A stretch of DNA of 64,000 nucleotides from Hymenobacter canadensis (GCF_027359925.1 NZ_CP114767.1:1426001-1490000); one strand, 5' to 3'; positions 1 to 11,025 are shown, counted from the stretch's first letter. Made by a program: numbers and translations. The notes: generated from the sequence alone by a model not told the origin.

Positions 1-101
1 TCGAGAAACTCTCGTTTGAGTGGTGGAACTACTTGCTGGGCTGAAATCGGCTTAGCCCAAACCAGCACCATCGAAAAAGCTATAGAGAAGAGAGTTTTCA
101 T
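1..101 (-). CDS. secreted protein, 5' end only (runs off the window)
   Basis: An ATG at 99-101 on the minus strand opens a frame that runs off the left edge. Its first residues, MKTLFSIAFSMVLVWAKPIS followed by AQQ, form a typical Sec signal peptide with predicted cleavage after Ser-Ala. The product is therefore exported to the periplasm or outer membrane. Only 33 codons are visible, so no family can be named. It lies downstream of alaS on the same strand, separated by a strong hairpin. Confidence 0.6.
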   Translation of the reverse strand, partial: MKTLFSIAFSMVLVWAKPISAQQVVPPLKREFL

Positions 102-156
102 TATTTTCTGATAATCAATTTTATAGTGATTTTCTTTTCTAAAGAACCGCAAGAAA

Positions 157-228
157 CGGGGCTCATTCCTGCCCTTCAGTACCCGATGAATCACCATATC
201 GAGTACTGAAGGGCAGGAATGAGCCCCG
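157..228 (-). terminator. 26-bp perfect stem-loop downstream of alaS
   Basis: Positions 157-182 and 203-228 are perfect reverse complements (26 bp) around a 20-nt loop. The hairpin lies between the alaS stop and the next minus-strand gene. No clean U-run follows, so it may be a dispersed palindromic repeat acting as a terminator. Confidence 0.6.
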
Positions 229-257
229 CTACCTACCAAGCACTGTTTATACAACTC

Positions 258-2942
<2,685 letters not shown>

Positions 2943-3048
2943 GGACTGTAACGCTAAGCTCCAGCTTGGCGAGTGGTTGGGTTCGTAGAAATTGGCCGCA
3001 GCCGGTATTTTGGCTACTTTTCGCAAGTAACAGGAATTGCGCTGCCGG

Positions 3049-3056
3049 CAAAGGTA
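3049..3056 (-). promoter_or_regulatory. possible -7 element for alaS (TACCTTTG)
   Basis: The minus strand reads TACCTTTG, a full match to the Bacteroidetes -7 consensus TAnnTTTG, about 105 nt before the alaS ATG. No convincing -33 TTTG is seen at the usual spacing, so this is tentative. Confidence 0.35.
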
Positions 3057-3182
3057 GCCCATCTTACAGAAGTGAGAAATGAGAAGTGAGAGCGAAGCGG
3101 CCGTATAGCTCGTTCCGCCCGCTTTTCTGCCTTCCCGAGTTCCTTCTCACGTCTCAGCTCTAATCTTCTCCCTTCTGAAATA

Positions 3183-3554
3183 ATGCCCTACAAAGACCGC
3201 GAAATCGAGAAGCAGTACTTCACCATCGGCGAGGTGGCGGCCCAGTTCAACGTGGCCCCCTCGCTGATCCGGTTCTGGGAGACGGAGTTTGAGGAGCTGC
3301 GGCCGCGCAAAAGCAAGAAGGGCAACCGCCTCTACACGCCCCAGGACGTGGACATTTTCCGCACGATTTACCACCTGGTAAAGGAGCGCGGCTACACCAT
3401 CCCCGGCGCCCGCGACATGCTCAAACAGAAAGGCCCCCAGCTCAAGGAAAAAATCGACGTCATCCAGAGCCTGGAGAAAGTCCGCAAGTTCATGGTGACG
3501 ATGAAGAAGGAGTTGGACGCTATTGGGAAGGCTTCCAGCGGAGCAGCTTCCTAG
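3183..3554 (+). CDS. MerR-family transcriptional regulator
   Basis: A 123-residue protein with an N-terminal MerR winged helix-turn-helix at residues 12-80: YFTIGEVAAQFNVAPSLIRF, then WETEF and the wing GNRLYTPQDVDIFRTIYHL. The C-terminal third is a short dimerisation helix with no cysteine-rich sensor, so the effector cannot be read. ATG start at 3183. It is divergent from alaS and upstream of dprA in the same direction. The target is unknown. Confidence 0.9.
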   Translation: MPYKDREIEKQYFTIGEVAAQFNVAPSLIRFWETEFEELRPRKSKKGNRLYTPQDVDIFRTIYHLVKERGYTIPGARDMLKQKGPQLKEKIDVIQSLEKVRKFMVTMKKELDAIGKASSGAAS

Positions 3555-3561
3555 CTATAGT

Positions 3562-3704
3562 CGCCTCACCCCAACCCCTCTCCAAAGGGAGAGGGGCTCT
3601 AGTTGTAGTATTTTAATCTTTAGTCGCCTAATCCAGCGAACCGGTTCTAGCAACTACAAGCTAGTTACCCCTCTCTACCGGAGAGGGGGCTAGGGGGTGA
3701 GGCG
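3562..3704. repeat. paired palindromic repeat (CCCCTCTCC family) before dprA
   Basis: Two palindromic units, 3562-3607 and about 3655-3704, each carry CCCCTCTCC/GGAGAGGGG arms and are inverted to one another, so the whole element folds into one long hairpin. The right unit is nearly identical over 46 bp to 58271-58316 inside the DUF5682 gene, so this is a dispersed host repeat. It may also terminate the MerR transcript. Confidence 0.8.
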
Positions 3705-4318
3705 AACGTGAGTTCCATTGCATTATATGAACGAGACGGATACCCTGCTCCACGAAGTCGCCCTGACGCTTTTCCCCAACATCGGGCCGCAGTTGACACG
3801 GCAGCTGATGAGCTACGGGGGCTCGGCCCGGAACGTGCTGCACCTGCCGCCGGGCAAGCTGCTGAAGATTCCGGGCGTGGGGCCAGCCACGGCCGCCATA
3901 CTGACCGGGGCGGAGCGCGGCAACGCGTTGCGGCAGGCCGAGGCCAGTCTGCGCCGGGCGGAGAAGGACGGCGTGCAGCTGCTGTTCTATACCAGCAAGC
4001 AGTTTCCGGCCCGCCTCAAGCAGATTCCCGACGCCCCCGCCCTGCTCTACTATCAGGGCACCGCCGACCTCAACCAGCCCAAAACCCTGGCCATCGTGGG
4101 CACCCGCCAGGCCACCGACTACGGCCGCGAGCAAACCGAGCGGCTCATCAAAGGCGTGGCCTCGCACAAGCCACTCATCGTCAGCGGCCTGGCCTACGGC
4201 ATCGACATTGCGGCTCACCGCGCCGCACTGCAGGAAGGCCTGGATACCGTGGGCGTGATGGCCACCGGCCTGGACGTGCTCTACCCGGCCGTGCACCGCA
4301 AAACCGCCGAGAAGATGC

Positions 4319-4387
4319 TCACCCAGGGCGGGCTGCTCACCGAATTCCCCTTCGGCACCCAACCCGACAAGTACAATTTTCCTTCGA
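4319..4387 (+). repeat. attL core (69-bp direct repeat with attR)
   Basis: This segment matches 43129-43197 except at 4356 (C versus T) and 4365 (C versus T). Both differences fall at third codon positions of dprA (Gly and Pro codons) and are silent. It marks the left end of the prophage. Confidence 0.93.
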
Positions 4388-4450
4388 TTACTTACACCCC
4401 TACCACAAAGCTCACCAAGTCAATTCGTTACCTTGCGAAGACTCACGAAA

Positions 4451-4469
4451 TTGCTACAAGTTTGATACA
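4451..4469 (+). promoter_or_regulatory. candidate left arm-type integrase site
   Basis: TTGCTACAAGTTTGATACA, 64 bp inside attL, recurs inverted at 43049-43069, where the minus strand reads TTGCTACAACGTTTGTATCA. Inverted copies on both sides of the core suit arm sites of a tyrosine integrase. Assignment is by position and symmetry only. Confidence 0.45.
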
Positions 4470-4564
4470 GCGTCCCAAGGGCAGCAGGAGGGGTTCCAAA
4501 GTTACATTAGGCTCTTCATCGGTCTAGATGTCTCCATATCTTCAGAGTGATAGTGACCAATTAG

Positions 4565-4591
4565 CAAGTGTATCATCATAAGATAGTATTG
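4565..4591 (+). repeat. dispersed phage motif, copy A
   Basis: First of ten copies of the motif with 17-bp core TGTATCATCATAAGACA (here ending ATA). It lies 56 bp upstream of copy B in the same orientation, both before the small membrane gene at 4762. Confidence 0.85.
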
Positions 4592-4620
4592 CCTATAAAG
4601 TAGGGCTTGAATCAACAGCG

Positions 4621-4647
4621 CAAGTGTATCATCATAAGACAGTATTG
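4621..4647 (+). repeat. dispersed phage motif, copy B
   Basis: Consensus copy of the TGTATCATCATAAGACA motif, with flanks CAAG on the left and GTATTG on the right. A and B together mark the left end of the prophage. Confidence 0.88.
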
Positions 4648-4761
4648 AATGATCCATCACAAGTAGACTATGCCACCTTTGTGTTACTGCACTAATCAAT
4701 ATTGCTTACCGGCTCATTGGTTGATTCATTTAACTTTATCAGACGAAACCATAGCGAACTA

Positions 4762-4956
4762 ATGGAATTACTCAGACTTATATTCGGATTTGGATGGCTC
4801 TTCGGAGTGCTGTTTACCTTGAAATTCGCCAAAGGCATATACAATCAAGCAGAGTCAATTATTGGGAAAATAGTGGCTTGTGTGATTGGTTTCACTGGTT
4901 TTGCCCTCATTACTATTGTTGCCAACAAGTTTTTTGATAGTATTGATCGGTACTGA
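4762..4956 (+). CDS. small membrane protein (phage moron)
   Basis: The ATG at 4762 gives 64 residues beginning MELLRLIFGFGWLFGVLFTL. Two hydrophobic segments (about residues 4-22 and 35-55) are separated by a short charged loop, so it is an inner-membrane protein. It is on the plus strand at the extreme left end of the prophage, opposite to the virion genes, with two dispersed motifs just upstream. The TTG at 4702 is a less likely start. Function unknown; superinfection exclusion is one possibility for such genes. Confidence 0.55.
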   Translation: MELLRLIFGFGWLFGVLFTLKFAKGIYNQAESIIGKIVACVIGFTGFALITIVANKFFDSIDRY

Positions 4957-4998
4957 TACACCATCTTTATCAAGCCTTTCAAAATGTCATTGGGTCTT

Positions 4999-5739
4999 CT
5001 AACCCGTCCTCACATACACCACTGTGCAGCGACATCTAATCCGTTCACCAGCCGATAGAATAGGATCACCAGGAAACTCGCAACGCTCCCCTCCTACTAT
5101 AAACATTTCATTTATTGGGACTTGCTGACCACTGGCAAGCACGTGTGAAACCCTGGTGCGGGAGTCAGTAGTCGATAACCATTCCTTTTGCAGGTTCAGA
5201 CCAGTGCTGATAGCGCCAGTAAGCGAGCCATAGTTAGCAGCGCCTATCAACTCAGTTCGTGCAATAGTCGTCGCCCTGAGTCTAGAAAAGTCAGTAATCT
5301 GAGTTCGTAGGGTACGCGTAACGGCAGCTATCGAGGATCCTTCACCCAATGCCGTGCTTAACACTCTTCTGATTTCTTTGCGTGTGCTCTCAGTGATGGC
5401 TCTAATCGACGCTGCTCCCCTGGTCATGATAAAGCTTCGAGCAGAGGAAAGCCAAGATGCCAGAGGTTTGATTGCCTTCGCCTCACGCGCTATGAGGTAC
5501 TCGTATTCGTAATCAGCTTCCTGCAGGATGATGTTCTGATACAACGCATCCAACGCTTCTATAAGATGCTTTTGCGGTAGTACAGCCGCTGCTAACTCAG
5601 CATCGCCGGTTAAGGAGTAGGTCGCAGCAACGAGTTCGAAGTCCTTTAGCAACGCTTTGAAAATACGCACCTCCCATTTCGCTTGAGAAGCGTCAAGGCG
5701 TGCCAGTCTTTCCTGTATGAATGGGGTAACTATTGCCAT
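4999..5739 (-). CDS. minor head / head morphogenesis protein (SPP1 gp7, Mu gpF type)
   Basis: A 246-residue virion assembly protein thought to sit in the capsid near the portal. The C-terminal half has the family signature: ATTIARTEL, then KEWLSTTDSRTRVSHVLASG, and the closing Cys pair in CEFPGDP...RIRCRCTVVYV. The ATG at 5739 follows the portal stop by a few bases, so the two are translated together. It is the last gene of the leftward packaging module and ends close to the attachment site. Confidence 0.85.
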   Translation of the reverse strand: MAIVTPFIQERLARLDASQAKWEVRIFKALLKDFELVAATYSLTGDAELAAAVLPQKHLIEALDALYQNIILQEADYEYEYLIAREAKAIKPLASWLSSARSFIMTRGAASIRAITESTRKEIRRVLSTALGEGSSIAAVTRTLRTQITDFSRLRATTIARTELIGAANYGSLTGAISTGLNLQKEWLSTTDSRTRVSHVLASGQQVPINEMFIVGGERCEFPGDPILSAGERIRCRCTVVYVRTG

Positions 5740-5747
5740 ACAAGCAT

Positions 5748-7001
5748 CTATCCGCCTATTGGTTCATCCGCTTCCAGCTTCTCATTCACCTGCACGGCAG
5801 CACTAAGCAGGAACACATCCCCATTCAATTCCAGCCTTTCGAAACCCGAAAGCTTTCTCTTTTCATTGACAGTGAGGAAGTCCGCCGACTGCGCTGATTT
5901 GATCAACTCTGCTGTGTTCGGCTGTAGCACGGCGACCTTTTCAGTCGTAAAGTCAATGTATGCTTTGTCCTTGTAGGCGCTTCCCCATTTCTGGTTCAGA
6001 CCATCTCGTAGCTCGTTCAGCAGTGGGATTACGCAGTTTTCATAAAGGGCACGCTGGGCTTCTGAGTAGTTGCTGTAGGTGTTGGATTTAGACCCTGAAA
6101 GCAGCAATGAAGGATAGGCAAGCGCATCCGCCACCATTCCACCATCCGCGGCGATGTTCTCCAGTATCTCCAGATCAGCCGGCGACAGCCCTATGGTGGT
6201 AGAATCGAGCTTCTGAGTAACATAGCTGCTTTTTCCGCCGACTATCCTGCTGTTAAGCTGCATTTCCTGTTCGAGCGTTAACGGCTCAACATTCTCATTG
6301 TCTGAGGATTCAGTCCAATAGACGGTAGCAGGTCCACCCTGCCCCAGGATGCGAATCTTCTGTTTCAACGATTGCTCAATGCCTTTCAGTGGCAAGGCCA
6401 TTGCGCTGATCGGTGAAAGCCCGTAAAGCCCATCACAGGACGAGAACTTCTTCACATGGAGCACGTCTTCAGGAGCAAATTCAGTGTAGCCGCTACCATT
6501 AGGAACCCTATAGGAAATGATACCGCCTAGCCAACCGTTCTCAGCGACGATCTCGACAGTATCGGGCATGATGTAGAGTCGTTGGATATGCCCCTTGTTA
6601 AGCCCACTCTCAGCACGCAACGCATAGATGAAGACATTGCCTCGCGTGAGGTATCGACCGATGAAGGTTTCCACGAATTGGGTCCAGCTCTGATTAGGGT
6701 TCGGGCGATAGATGACCTCTGCTAAAGGGTGCTGCGGGATCTTCGCTGCGTTCTCGTCCTTTTCAAGCTTGTACACGCTCCACTGTACCTTCTTAGCAGC
6801 CGTTTGAATAGCGTTCAGAATCGTGTAGAAGACGGCATTGACATCGGTTCGTGCGGTAAAACTGTCTCCACCGAATGAGCTGCTATAGAATGGCGTAACG
6901 CGGCCAATCGCATCGACACCCGTGATTACTTTGGTTTCAGTGGCTACTGCAGGGGCTTCCGGTGCATAGAAGAAGTTCTTTATTGATGATAGGATTGGCA
7001 T
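5748..7001 (-). CDS. phage portal protein (HK97 family)
   Basis: A 417-residue protein forming the dodecameric ring at the capsid vertex through which DNA is packaged and leaves. Recognisable portal features are AVFYTILNAIQTAAKKVQWS near residues 55-75, the PNPNQSWTQFVETFIGRYLTRGN region, and the late helix NTYSNYSEAQRALYENCVIP with the downstream tail of the crown. ATG start at 7001. It lies directly after the terminase large subunit gene, as in most tailed phages. Confidence 0.9.
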   Translation of the reverse strand: MPILSSIKNFFYAPEAPAVATETKVITGVDAIGRVTPFYSSSFGGDSFTARTDVNAVFYTILNAIQTAAKKVQWSVYKLEKDENAAKIPQHPLAEVIYRPNPNQSWTQFVETFIGRYLTRGNVFIYALRAESGLNKGHIQRLYIMPDTVEIVAENGWLGGIISYRVPNGSGYTEFAPEDVLHVKKFSSCDGLYGLSPISAMALPLKGIEQSLKQKIRILGQGGPATVYWTESSDNENVEPLTLEQEMQLNSRIVGGKSSYVTQKLDSTTIGLSPADLEILENIAADGGMVADALAYPSLLLSGSKSNTYSNYSEAQRALYENCVIPLLNELRDGLNQKWGSAYKDKAYIDFTTEKVAVLQPNTAELIKSAQSADFLTVNEKRKLSGFERLELNGDVFLLSAAVQVNEKLEADEPIGG

Positions 7002-7044
7002 ACTTCTTATGTAACGCTGTACATTCTGAAGGCCCTATTGAAAA

Positions 7045-8511
7045 TTAGTACAACCTGAAGCCCTTTTTCTTGACCACCGGAGTCAGCGCTCTTTCGACTG
7101 CCTGCACCAGCACGTCGGTCATATCCCAGTGTGACGCATAGGGAACGGTGGTGATCTGTTCCAGGAATTTCTGATTCCACTTATTGCGCTGCAGGACATC
7201 CGAAATCAGCACCACCTGCCGATTAGCACAGAAGGACGAGATGCCGTTGACTCGCACAACCTTCTCTCTTGTCGGAGCAACTGCTTCGCATATCTTGATC
7301 GTGGTTTCCTTGCGCATCATCTGCACAATCGTTTTTCCGCTTGCTTTCGGCTCCACATAGGCCATTGACTCAGCACGAGTCGCAACGCCTTCCAGGTTCT
7401 CCGCGACGAAAGCTTCGATGAGCTTCATGAGTTGTGGCGCCTCCAACCACTCTTCTCGCACGTCCTTGATGTAGAGTACATCCTCGACGAAAGCAGAGCA
7501 CAACAGCGCCGAAGGGTCATTCTTAGCATCTGCGGTGTAGGCGGTGTCGATGTCGAAATTGAAAACGACGTGCTGACCTGCCGTGAGCGTGTTGAACTCT
7601 TGCTGCGTGATGACCGAGAACCATGCGCGTTTCAGCAGTCCGCCCTCGACAGGTGTTGGATGCTGTTCATACTGCCCGGAATACGAGTTAACCAGTGACC
7701 GGCGCATCTTCAGGAGCTTGTCCTGATTGAGCCTTATCGGCGCTAACAGCCCATCCGCCGAGTAGATCCTTTCCGCTTCAACAGGACGGATACGCGCACT
7801 CTTCTCGGCGGGCAAACAGAGCCAATTCAGCTTATCCTCGCCGTGTAATTCAAGCCATGTTCCTGCCGGATCGATATCCGAAAGGCGCTGCATGATCATG
7901 AGCGTGGCGAAATTGCCTAGCCCTCTCGATGGCAGGGCTTGGTTGACGAAGTTGGCCGCTGTTGTACTCTTGGCTTTGCTCAGCGCATCCGCCGGGTCAA
8001 CCGGATCATCGACTACAATAAGGTTGAAGTGATTACCGATAGGCGACTTCTGAGTCGAGGCAATCTTGAACAGCGAACCGTTCTCCGCCTTGAAGGACAT
8101 GACCCCGTCCGCATCACGCCTGAACCTAAACGCATCCGGGTACAGCTCACGAAACGTGTCGCTTTTCAGGATGTCTCTGACGATCATCGAGTTCTTCTTC
8201 GCCAGATCAGAGTTGTGGGAACAGTAGAGGATCTTGAAGCCCTTGTTGCGCACGAAAGCCCACGCGCAGAGCGCCGTTGCCATCGTGGACTTGCCGCTGC
8301 CCGGTGGGATGTTTCCTAATGCCAACGGCTGCGGCTCGTCCTGCTCTACCCTCTCTAGGATGGCCTGCATCCAGTCGCAGACATACTTGATATGCGGCTC
8401 ATCGACCAGAGCTGCGGATTTCTCCATCTCCGGCCACAGCGCTTTATAGAATTCATAAAACGAGTCCCTGCATAGAGAACCCAATAATGCCTTGAGACTT
8501 ATACTCTTCAC
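7045..8511 (-). CDS. terL: terminase large subunit
   Basis: The ATP-driven packaging motor and nuclease (488 residues). Walker A is GNIPPGSGKST at residues 66-76, Walker B is LIVVDDP at 164-170. The C-terminal RNase H-like nuclease begins with FNFDIDTAYTADAKNDPSA and ends with the acidic WDMTDVLVQAVE segment. The frame opens with GTG at 8511; an out-of-frame ATG lies a few bases upstream. Its start overlaps the region just after the small subunit stop, consistent with coupled translation. Confidence 0.93.
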   Translation of the reverse strand: MKSISLKALLGSLCRDSFYEFYKALWPEMEKSAALVDEPHIKYVCDWMQAILERVEQDEPQPLALGNIPPGSGKSTMATALCAWAFVRNKGFKILYCSHNSDLAKKNSMIVRDILKSDTFRELYPDAFRFRRDADGVMSFKAENGSLFKIASTQKSPIGNHFNLIVVDDPVDPADALSKAKSTTAANFVNQALPSRGLGNFATLMIMQRLSDIDPAGTWLELHGEDKLNWLCLPAEKSARIRPVEAERIYSADGLLAPIRLNQDKLLKMRRSLVNSYSGQYEQHPTPVEGGLLKRAWFSVITQQEFNTLTAGQHVVFNFDIDTAYTADAKNDPSALLCSAFVEDVLYIKDVREEWLEAPQLMKLIEAFVAENLEGVATRAESMAYVEPKASGKTIVQMMRKETTIKICEAVAPTREKVVRVNGISSFCANRQVVLISDVLQRNKWNQKFLEQITTVPYASHWDMTDVLVQAVERALTPVVKKKGFRLY

Positions 8512-8517
8512 TCATAT

Positions 8518-8961
8518 CTATCCTCCCATCGCCTTGTAGGTGAGTGTGAGCATCTGTTGCCTTTCCTCAAGGGAGAGCAAATCCCAATTCTGCTTGCTTT
8601 CCTCCACTGGTTTCACCTCCTCCTGCTCTGGCTTGTCACCGAATTTCTTCGGTTGGCTCACCTTCAACAGCCATTTGCGATACGAAATCTGCTCCTTCAC
8701 CTTGGGCATTTCATCGACCTCTGCCTCGTCCACTAGATCCAGCATTTCATCGAATACCAACAGCATCTGAATCTCATAAGCGATCAGAAATTTCTCTCGG
8801 AAATCAGGGTACTTGTTCATCCAGCGGGCGATTGAAACCCGCGAGGGCATTCCCTCCATCGCTCCGATCTTCTTGATCGAAACGCCGTCCGCTACCAGAT
8901 CGCAGATTTCCTCAGCGACCATTGCCGTGTATACCGGCTCTTTCCTTGCTCTATTGCGCAT
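8518..8961 (-). CDS. terS: terminase small subunit
   Basis: A 147-residue protein that recognises the packaging site and hands DNA to TerL. The N-terminal half has a helix-turn-helix of the terminase type (EEICDLVADGVSIKKIG, then SRVSIARWMNKYPDFREKF). The middle is a helical oligomerisation region and the tail is charged. Position immediately before TerL supports the call. A terminator separates it from the endolysin gene, so the packaging module may have its own promoter. Confidence 0.82.
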   Translation of the reverse strand: MRNRARKEPVYTAMVAEEICDLVADGVSIKKIGAMEGMPSRVSIARWMNKYPDFREKFLIAYEIQMLLVFDEMLDLVDEAEVDEMPKVKEQISYRKWLLKVSQPKKFGDKPEQEEVKPVEESKQNWDLLSLEERQQMLTLTYKAMGG

Positions 8962-8981
8962 ACGCTATATATCACGCAATG

Positions 8982-9015
8982 AAAAAGGGCTCTGGAATCA
9001 ACCAAAGCCCTTTTT
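8982..9015 (-). terminator. terminator between endolysin and terminase genes
   Basis: AAAAAGGGCT and AGCCCTTTTT form a 10-bp stem; the A/T runs on both sides let it work in either direction. It directly follows the endolysin stop. Confidence 0.8.
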
Positions 9016-9525
9016 CTAAATCAGCACATATCCTTTGGCATCTACCTTACCGGCTTTGTGCAGCTCGTACAGCTGTTTGACACTATAGCCAAAGGTCTTC
9101 TCGACGTGGGGTTTGTCAACGATGCTTTTGAAGTCGCCACCCCACTTCCAGCCGTAGCGTTTGAAGATCGCAATGATTTCCATCCAGTCCGCCTTGGCAT
9201 CTCTATCGAAGTCCTTTACGGTGTCCCAGGAAGTGGATTCGTAGGTGCCATTCCCATCCTTATCGACAATCAAGGCGAAGTCTAATGCCAACGCATAGTT
9301 GTGAAAGGAGGAGCCGGCTTTGGCATTGGTTACGATATCGCCTTTCGTCGTCCTGCCCTGGTTGTAAAGAGTGGTCTGCTCAGCAAAGGTGCGAAGGGTC
9401 GAAACGACTCTGAAACGGGCGTTTCCTTTCAAAGCGCCTTCAATCTCAGTGAGGATCAGTAGGGCTTCAGCTCGGAGCTTGGGATGTAGTTTGGAGATTC
9501 TTTCAAGTGATATTTTATCTGGCAC
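9016..9525 (-). CDS. M15-family peptidase endolysin
   Basis: A 169-residue peptidoglycan peptidase likely to cut peptide crosslinks at host lysis. The zinc site of the M15 (VanY/L-Ala-D-Glu peptidase) family is visible: SFHNYALALDFAL supplies His and Asp, and DKPHVEKTFG supplies the second His; STLRTFAEQTTLYNQGRT is the usual substrate-groove segment. GTG start at 9525. No signal peptide, so export needs the holin encoded upstream. Copy C of the dispersed motif ends 16 bp before the start codon. Confidence 0.88.
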   Translation of the reverse strand: MPDKISLERISKLHPKLRAEALLILTEIEGALKGNARFRVVSTLRTFAEQTTLYNQGRTTKGDIVTNAKAGSSFHNYALALDFALIVDKDGNGTYESTSWDTVKDFDRDAKADWMEIIAIFKRYGWKWGGDFKSIVDKPHVEKTFGYSVKQLYELHKAGKVDAKGYVLI

Positions 9526-9541
9526 TCCTATCTACCCACCT

Positions 9542-9561
9542 TCTTATGATGATACACTTGC
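9542..9561 (-). repeat. dispersed phage motif, copy C
   Basis: Minus-strand copy, conserved over its left part (GCAAGTGTATCATCATAAGA) but diverged at the right end. It lies 16 bp upstream of the endolysin GTG, placing it in that gene's control region. Confidence 0.8.
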
Positions 9562-9565
9562 AAGC

Positions 9566-9637
9566 GCCTCACCACCGCTCGTAAAATGCCATAGAGTGTA
9601 TTACCATTCCAAAAGCTTTTACGAGCGGTGGTGAGGC
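9566..9637. terminator. 21-bp perfect stem-loop upstream of the endolysin
   Basis: Positions 9566-9586 and 9617-9637 are perfect reverse complements with a 30-nt loop. The arms end in AAAA/TTTT at the loop side and TTTAAAA outside the right arm. It may terminate transcription from 9886 before copy C starts a new transcript. Confidence 0.6.
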
Positions 9638-9646
9638 TTTAAAACA

Positions 9647-9886
9647 TCAATACCACTGAAGCATACTCGACTCAATCTTGCCATCTGCACATTCCGCATG
9701 CAAGTATCGATATACGTCTTCACTTATTTCAATAGCTGTGGTAATAGCTTGGATCGGAATTAACACAAAAATGGCACTCACACCCATTCGCAATTCAACA
9801 ATGTTGTAATTAACGTAGGGCTTCATCTTGGCTTTTAGTTTCAGCAGGTCGTTGGTGAAATCTTTCGTTTCCATATAGGTTTTCAC
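9647..9886 (-). CDS. small hypothetical phage protein
   Basis: Either of two nearby ATGs (9886, 9874) gives 75-79 residues. The middle (MGVSAIFVLIPIQAITTAIE) is hydrophobic enough for one membrane segment, and the N-terminus is lysine-rich. It sits between holin and endolysin, where phages often keep spanins or holin regulators, but no such motif is seen. Function not recognised. Confidence 0.45.
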   Translation of the reverse strand: MKTYMETKDFTNDLLKLKAKMKPYVNYNIVELRMGVSAIFVLIPIQAITTAIEISEDVYRYLHAECADGKIESSMLQWY

Positions 9887-10010
9887 TTACGTTGATGGTT
9901 TTATAAAATTAATAATTACCTGACCTACAATATTATAAGTTGAATATTGTTTCATTTTATTATTCAACTAGCCCAATTATCATACTGCAATTTATCTGAC
10001 TATAAGCACA

Positions 10011-10036
10011 GCAAGTGTATCATTATAAGACAGTAT
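10011..10036 (+). repeat. dispersed phage motif, copy D
   Basis: Copy with one change in the core (TGTATCATTATAAGACA). It forms a pair with copy E, 50 bp apart, in the gap between the holin and the small gene at 9647-9886. Confidence 0.85.
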
Positions 10037-10060
10037 ATGATTGAATAAAATAATATCACA

Positions 10061-10086
10061 AAGTGTATCATCATAAGACAGCATTG
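10061..10086 (+). repeat. dispersed phage motif, copy E
   Basis: Core matches TGTATCATCATAAGACA exactly. Apart from the D/E pair, the 238-bp gap 9887-10125 is AT-rich with no gene seen. Confidence 0.87.
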
Positions 10087-10125
10087 CCTTATTATTAGAG
10101 CTACAGCAAAACATAATCAAACAGA

Positions 10126-10737
10126 TTATTCAACAGATATCCCATCTACTTCAACCTCCTTCACCTCTTCCTTCTCTTCTACTGTTTTCTTCACCGCATC
10201 GGCATTCTCAGCAATCGCATCCACAACACCTGCAGCATCCGCAGAACCTGGCTTCACCTTGGATTTCACCATATCAGCGATTATGCGGTCTATATCATTC
10301 AGCTTCAACAGGTACTTCGTTACGGGCGCTGGCAAGAGGCCTGGCGAGATGATCGAGATGTTCTCAACCAGTGAGGTTAGCTCAACAGAGAAGAAAACAG
10401 TTATTAGGGTGCTTGCAGCGTATTTGTAGACGAAGAAAACATCCCCGAAATGGTAGAGGACGGCTATCATGCCGAACCAAACGAAGATCTTGACTGGAAA
10501 CCGCTGCATGGTGTACGAGGACAGTGTGCGCAGCTTAAAGGCTTTGATGATGCCGGTAATAAAGTCGAAAAACATCAGGACGAGCAGGCATAACAGCGCT
10601 TTCTCTGAGTCATAGATGTAGCCGGCGAGTGCCGAAAGAGCCGTGGCAACTGCTGAGATAGTGGGAAGGGTCAGGCTTCCGAAAAGTGTTGTGAGCGTAT
10701 CCTTCAGGGACACGAAACCAAGAAAGAAACGATGCAT
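10126..10737 (-). CDS. phage holin (toxin secretion/lysis holin family)
   Basis: A 203-residue inner-membrane protein that times lysis. Three hydrophobic segments lie at about residues 25-45, 48-66 and 85-125, including ALLCLLVLMFFDFITGIIKA, the DxxTG signature of the Cph1-type holin family. The tail after residue 165 is an acidic coiled segment rich in Glu and Lys. ATG at 10737. It follows two tail genes and precedes the endolysin, the standard lysis order. Confidence 0.82.
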   Translation of the reverse strand: MHRFFLGFVSLKDTLTTLFGSLTLPTISAVATALSALAGYIYDSEKALLCLLVLMFFDFITGIIKAFKLRTLSSYTMQRFPVKIFVWFGMIAVLYHFGDVFFVYKYAASTLITVFFSVELTSLVENISIISPGLLPAPVTKYLLKLNDIDRIIADMVKSKVKPGSADAAGVVDAIAENADAVKKTVEEKEEVKEVEVDGISVE

Positions 10738-10754
10738 TAAGCTATGTATACAGC

Positions 10755-10781
10755 GATGCCCAACCTTTCGGGTTGGGCATC
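10755..10781. terminator. hairpin between 10795 gene and holin
   Basis: GATGCCCAACC and GGTTGGGCATC form an 11-bp perfect stem around TTTCG. No U-run follows on the minus strand, so it may be an RNA processing or pause site rather than a full stop. Confidence 0.5.
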
Positions 10782-10794
10782 ATCTGCAGTTGTT

Positions 10795-11004
10795 TTAGCC
10801 TTCGTTCTTATCGAAGAAATAGAGCCCTACCGCAATAGCTAAGAAGCACAAGAGCATAACGTAGTTTGCCGTGTATGTTCCACCTTCAAAAAGCAGCTCC
10901 ACAAGCATACTAAAGAGCACGTTCAGAGTCAGCAAGGCAAAGAATAGGATTGTGCAGGCCGTGCCGGTACTGTGCTGCGGGAATAGGGTTTTGATGAATC
11001 GCAT
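10795..11004 (-). CDS. small two-helix membrane protein in the lysis region
   Basis: A 69-residue protein with two hydrophobic helices (about residues 16-38 and 47-64). Start MRFIKTLFPQ at 11004, with ATAGATAGGC before the ATG. Position between tail fibre and holin suggests a lysis accessory (second holin or antiholin), but nothing in the sequence proves it. Confidence 0.55.
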   Translation of the reverse strand: MRFIKTLFPQHSTGTACTILFFALLTLNVLFSMLVELLFEGGTYTANYVMLLCFLAIAVGLYFFDKNEG

Positions 11005-11025
11005 GCCTATCTATCCCCCGTTCCC

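Larger units (their letters stand above)
3727..4527 (+). pseudogene. dprA: dprA (smf), 5' part, split by the prophage
   Basis: DprA protects incoming single-stranded DNA and loads RecA in natural transformation. The ATG at 3727 (MNETDTLLHEVALTLFPNIG) is preferred over the upstream TTG. Residues 1-65 are the HhH/SAM-like N-terminus, followed by the first part of the Rossmann domain: LKTLAIVGTRQATDYGREQT-like, SGLAYGIDIAAHRAAL, TLGV-type strands, then GGLLTEFPFGTQPDKYNFPS. Codon 221 marks the end of the host sequence at 4387; the last 46 codons are phage DNA with no DprA similarity. Joining 3727-4387 to 43198-43667 gives 1131 nt, exactly 377 codons, so precise excision rebuilds the gene. The fragment lacks the second half of the Rossmann fold and should be inactive. 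Confidence 0.92.

Noticed and set aside
4502..4699. Minus-strand ORF of 65 codons over motif copies A and B
   Set aside because: Its residues come mostly from the two repeats and it has no sensible start or neighbour; treated as a shadow.
4565..10086. Dispersed motif as a CRISPR array
   Set aside because: Copies are far apart, in both orientations and near genes, with no regular spacers or cas genes.
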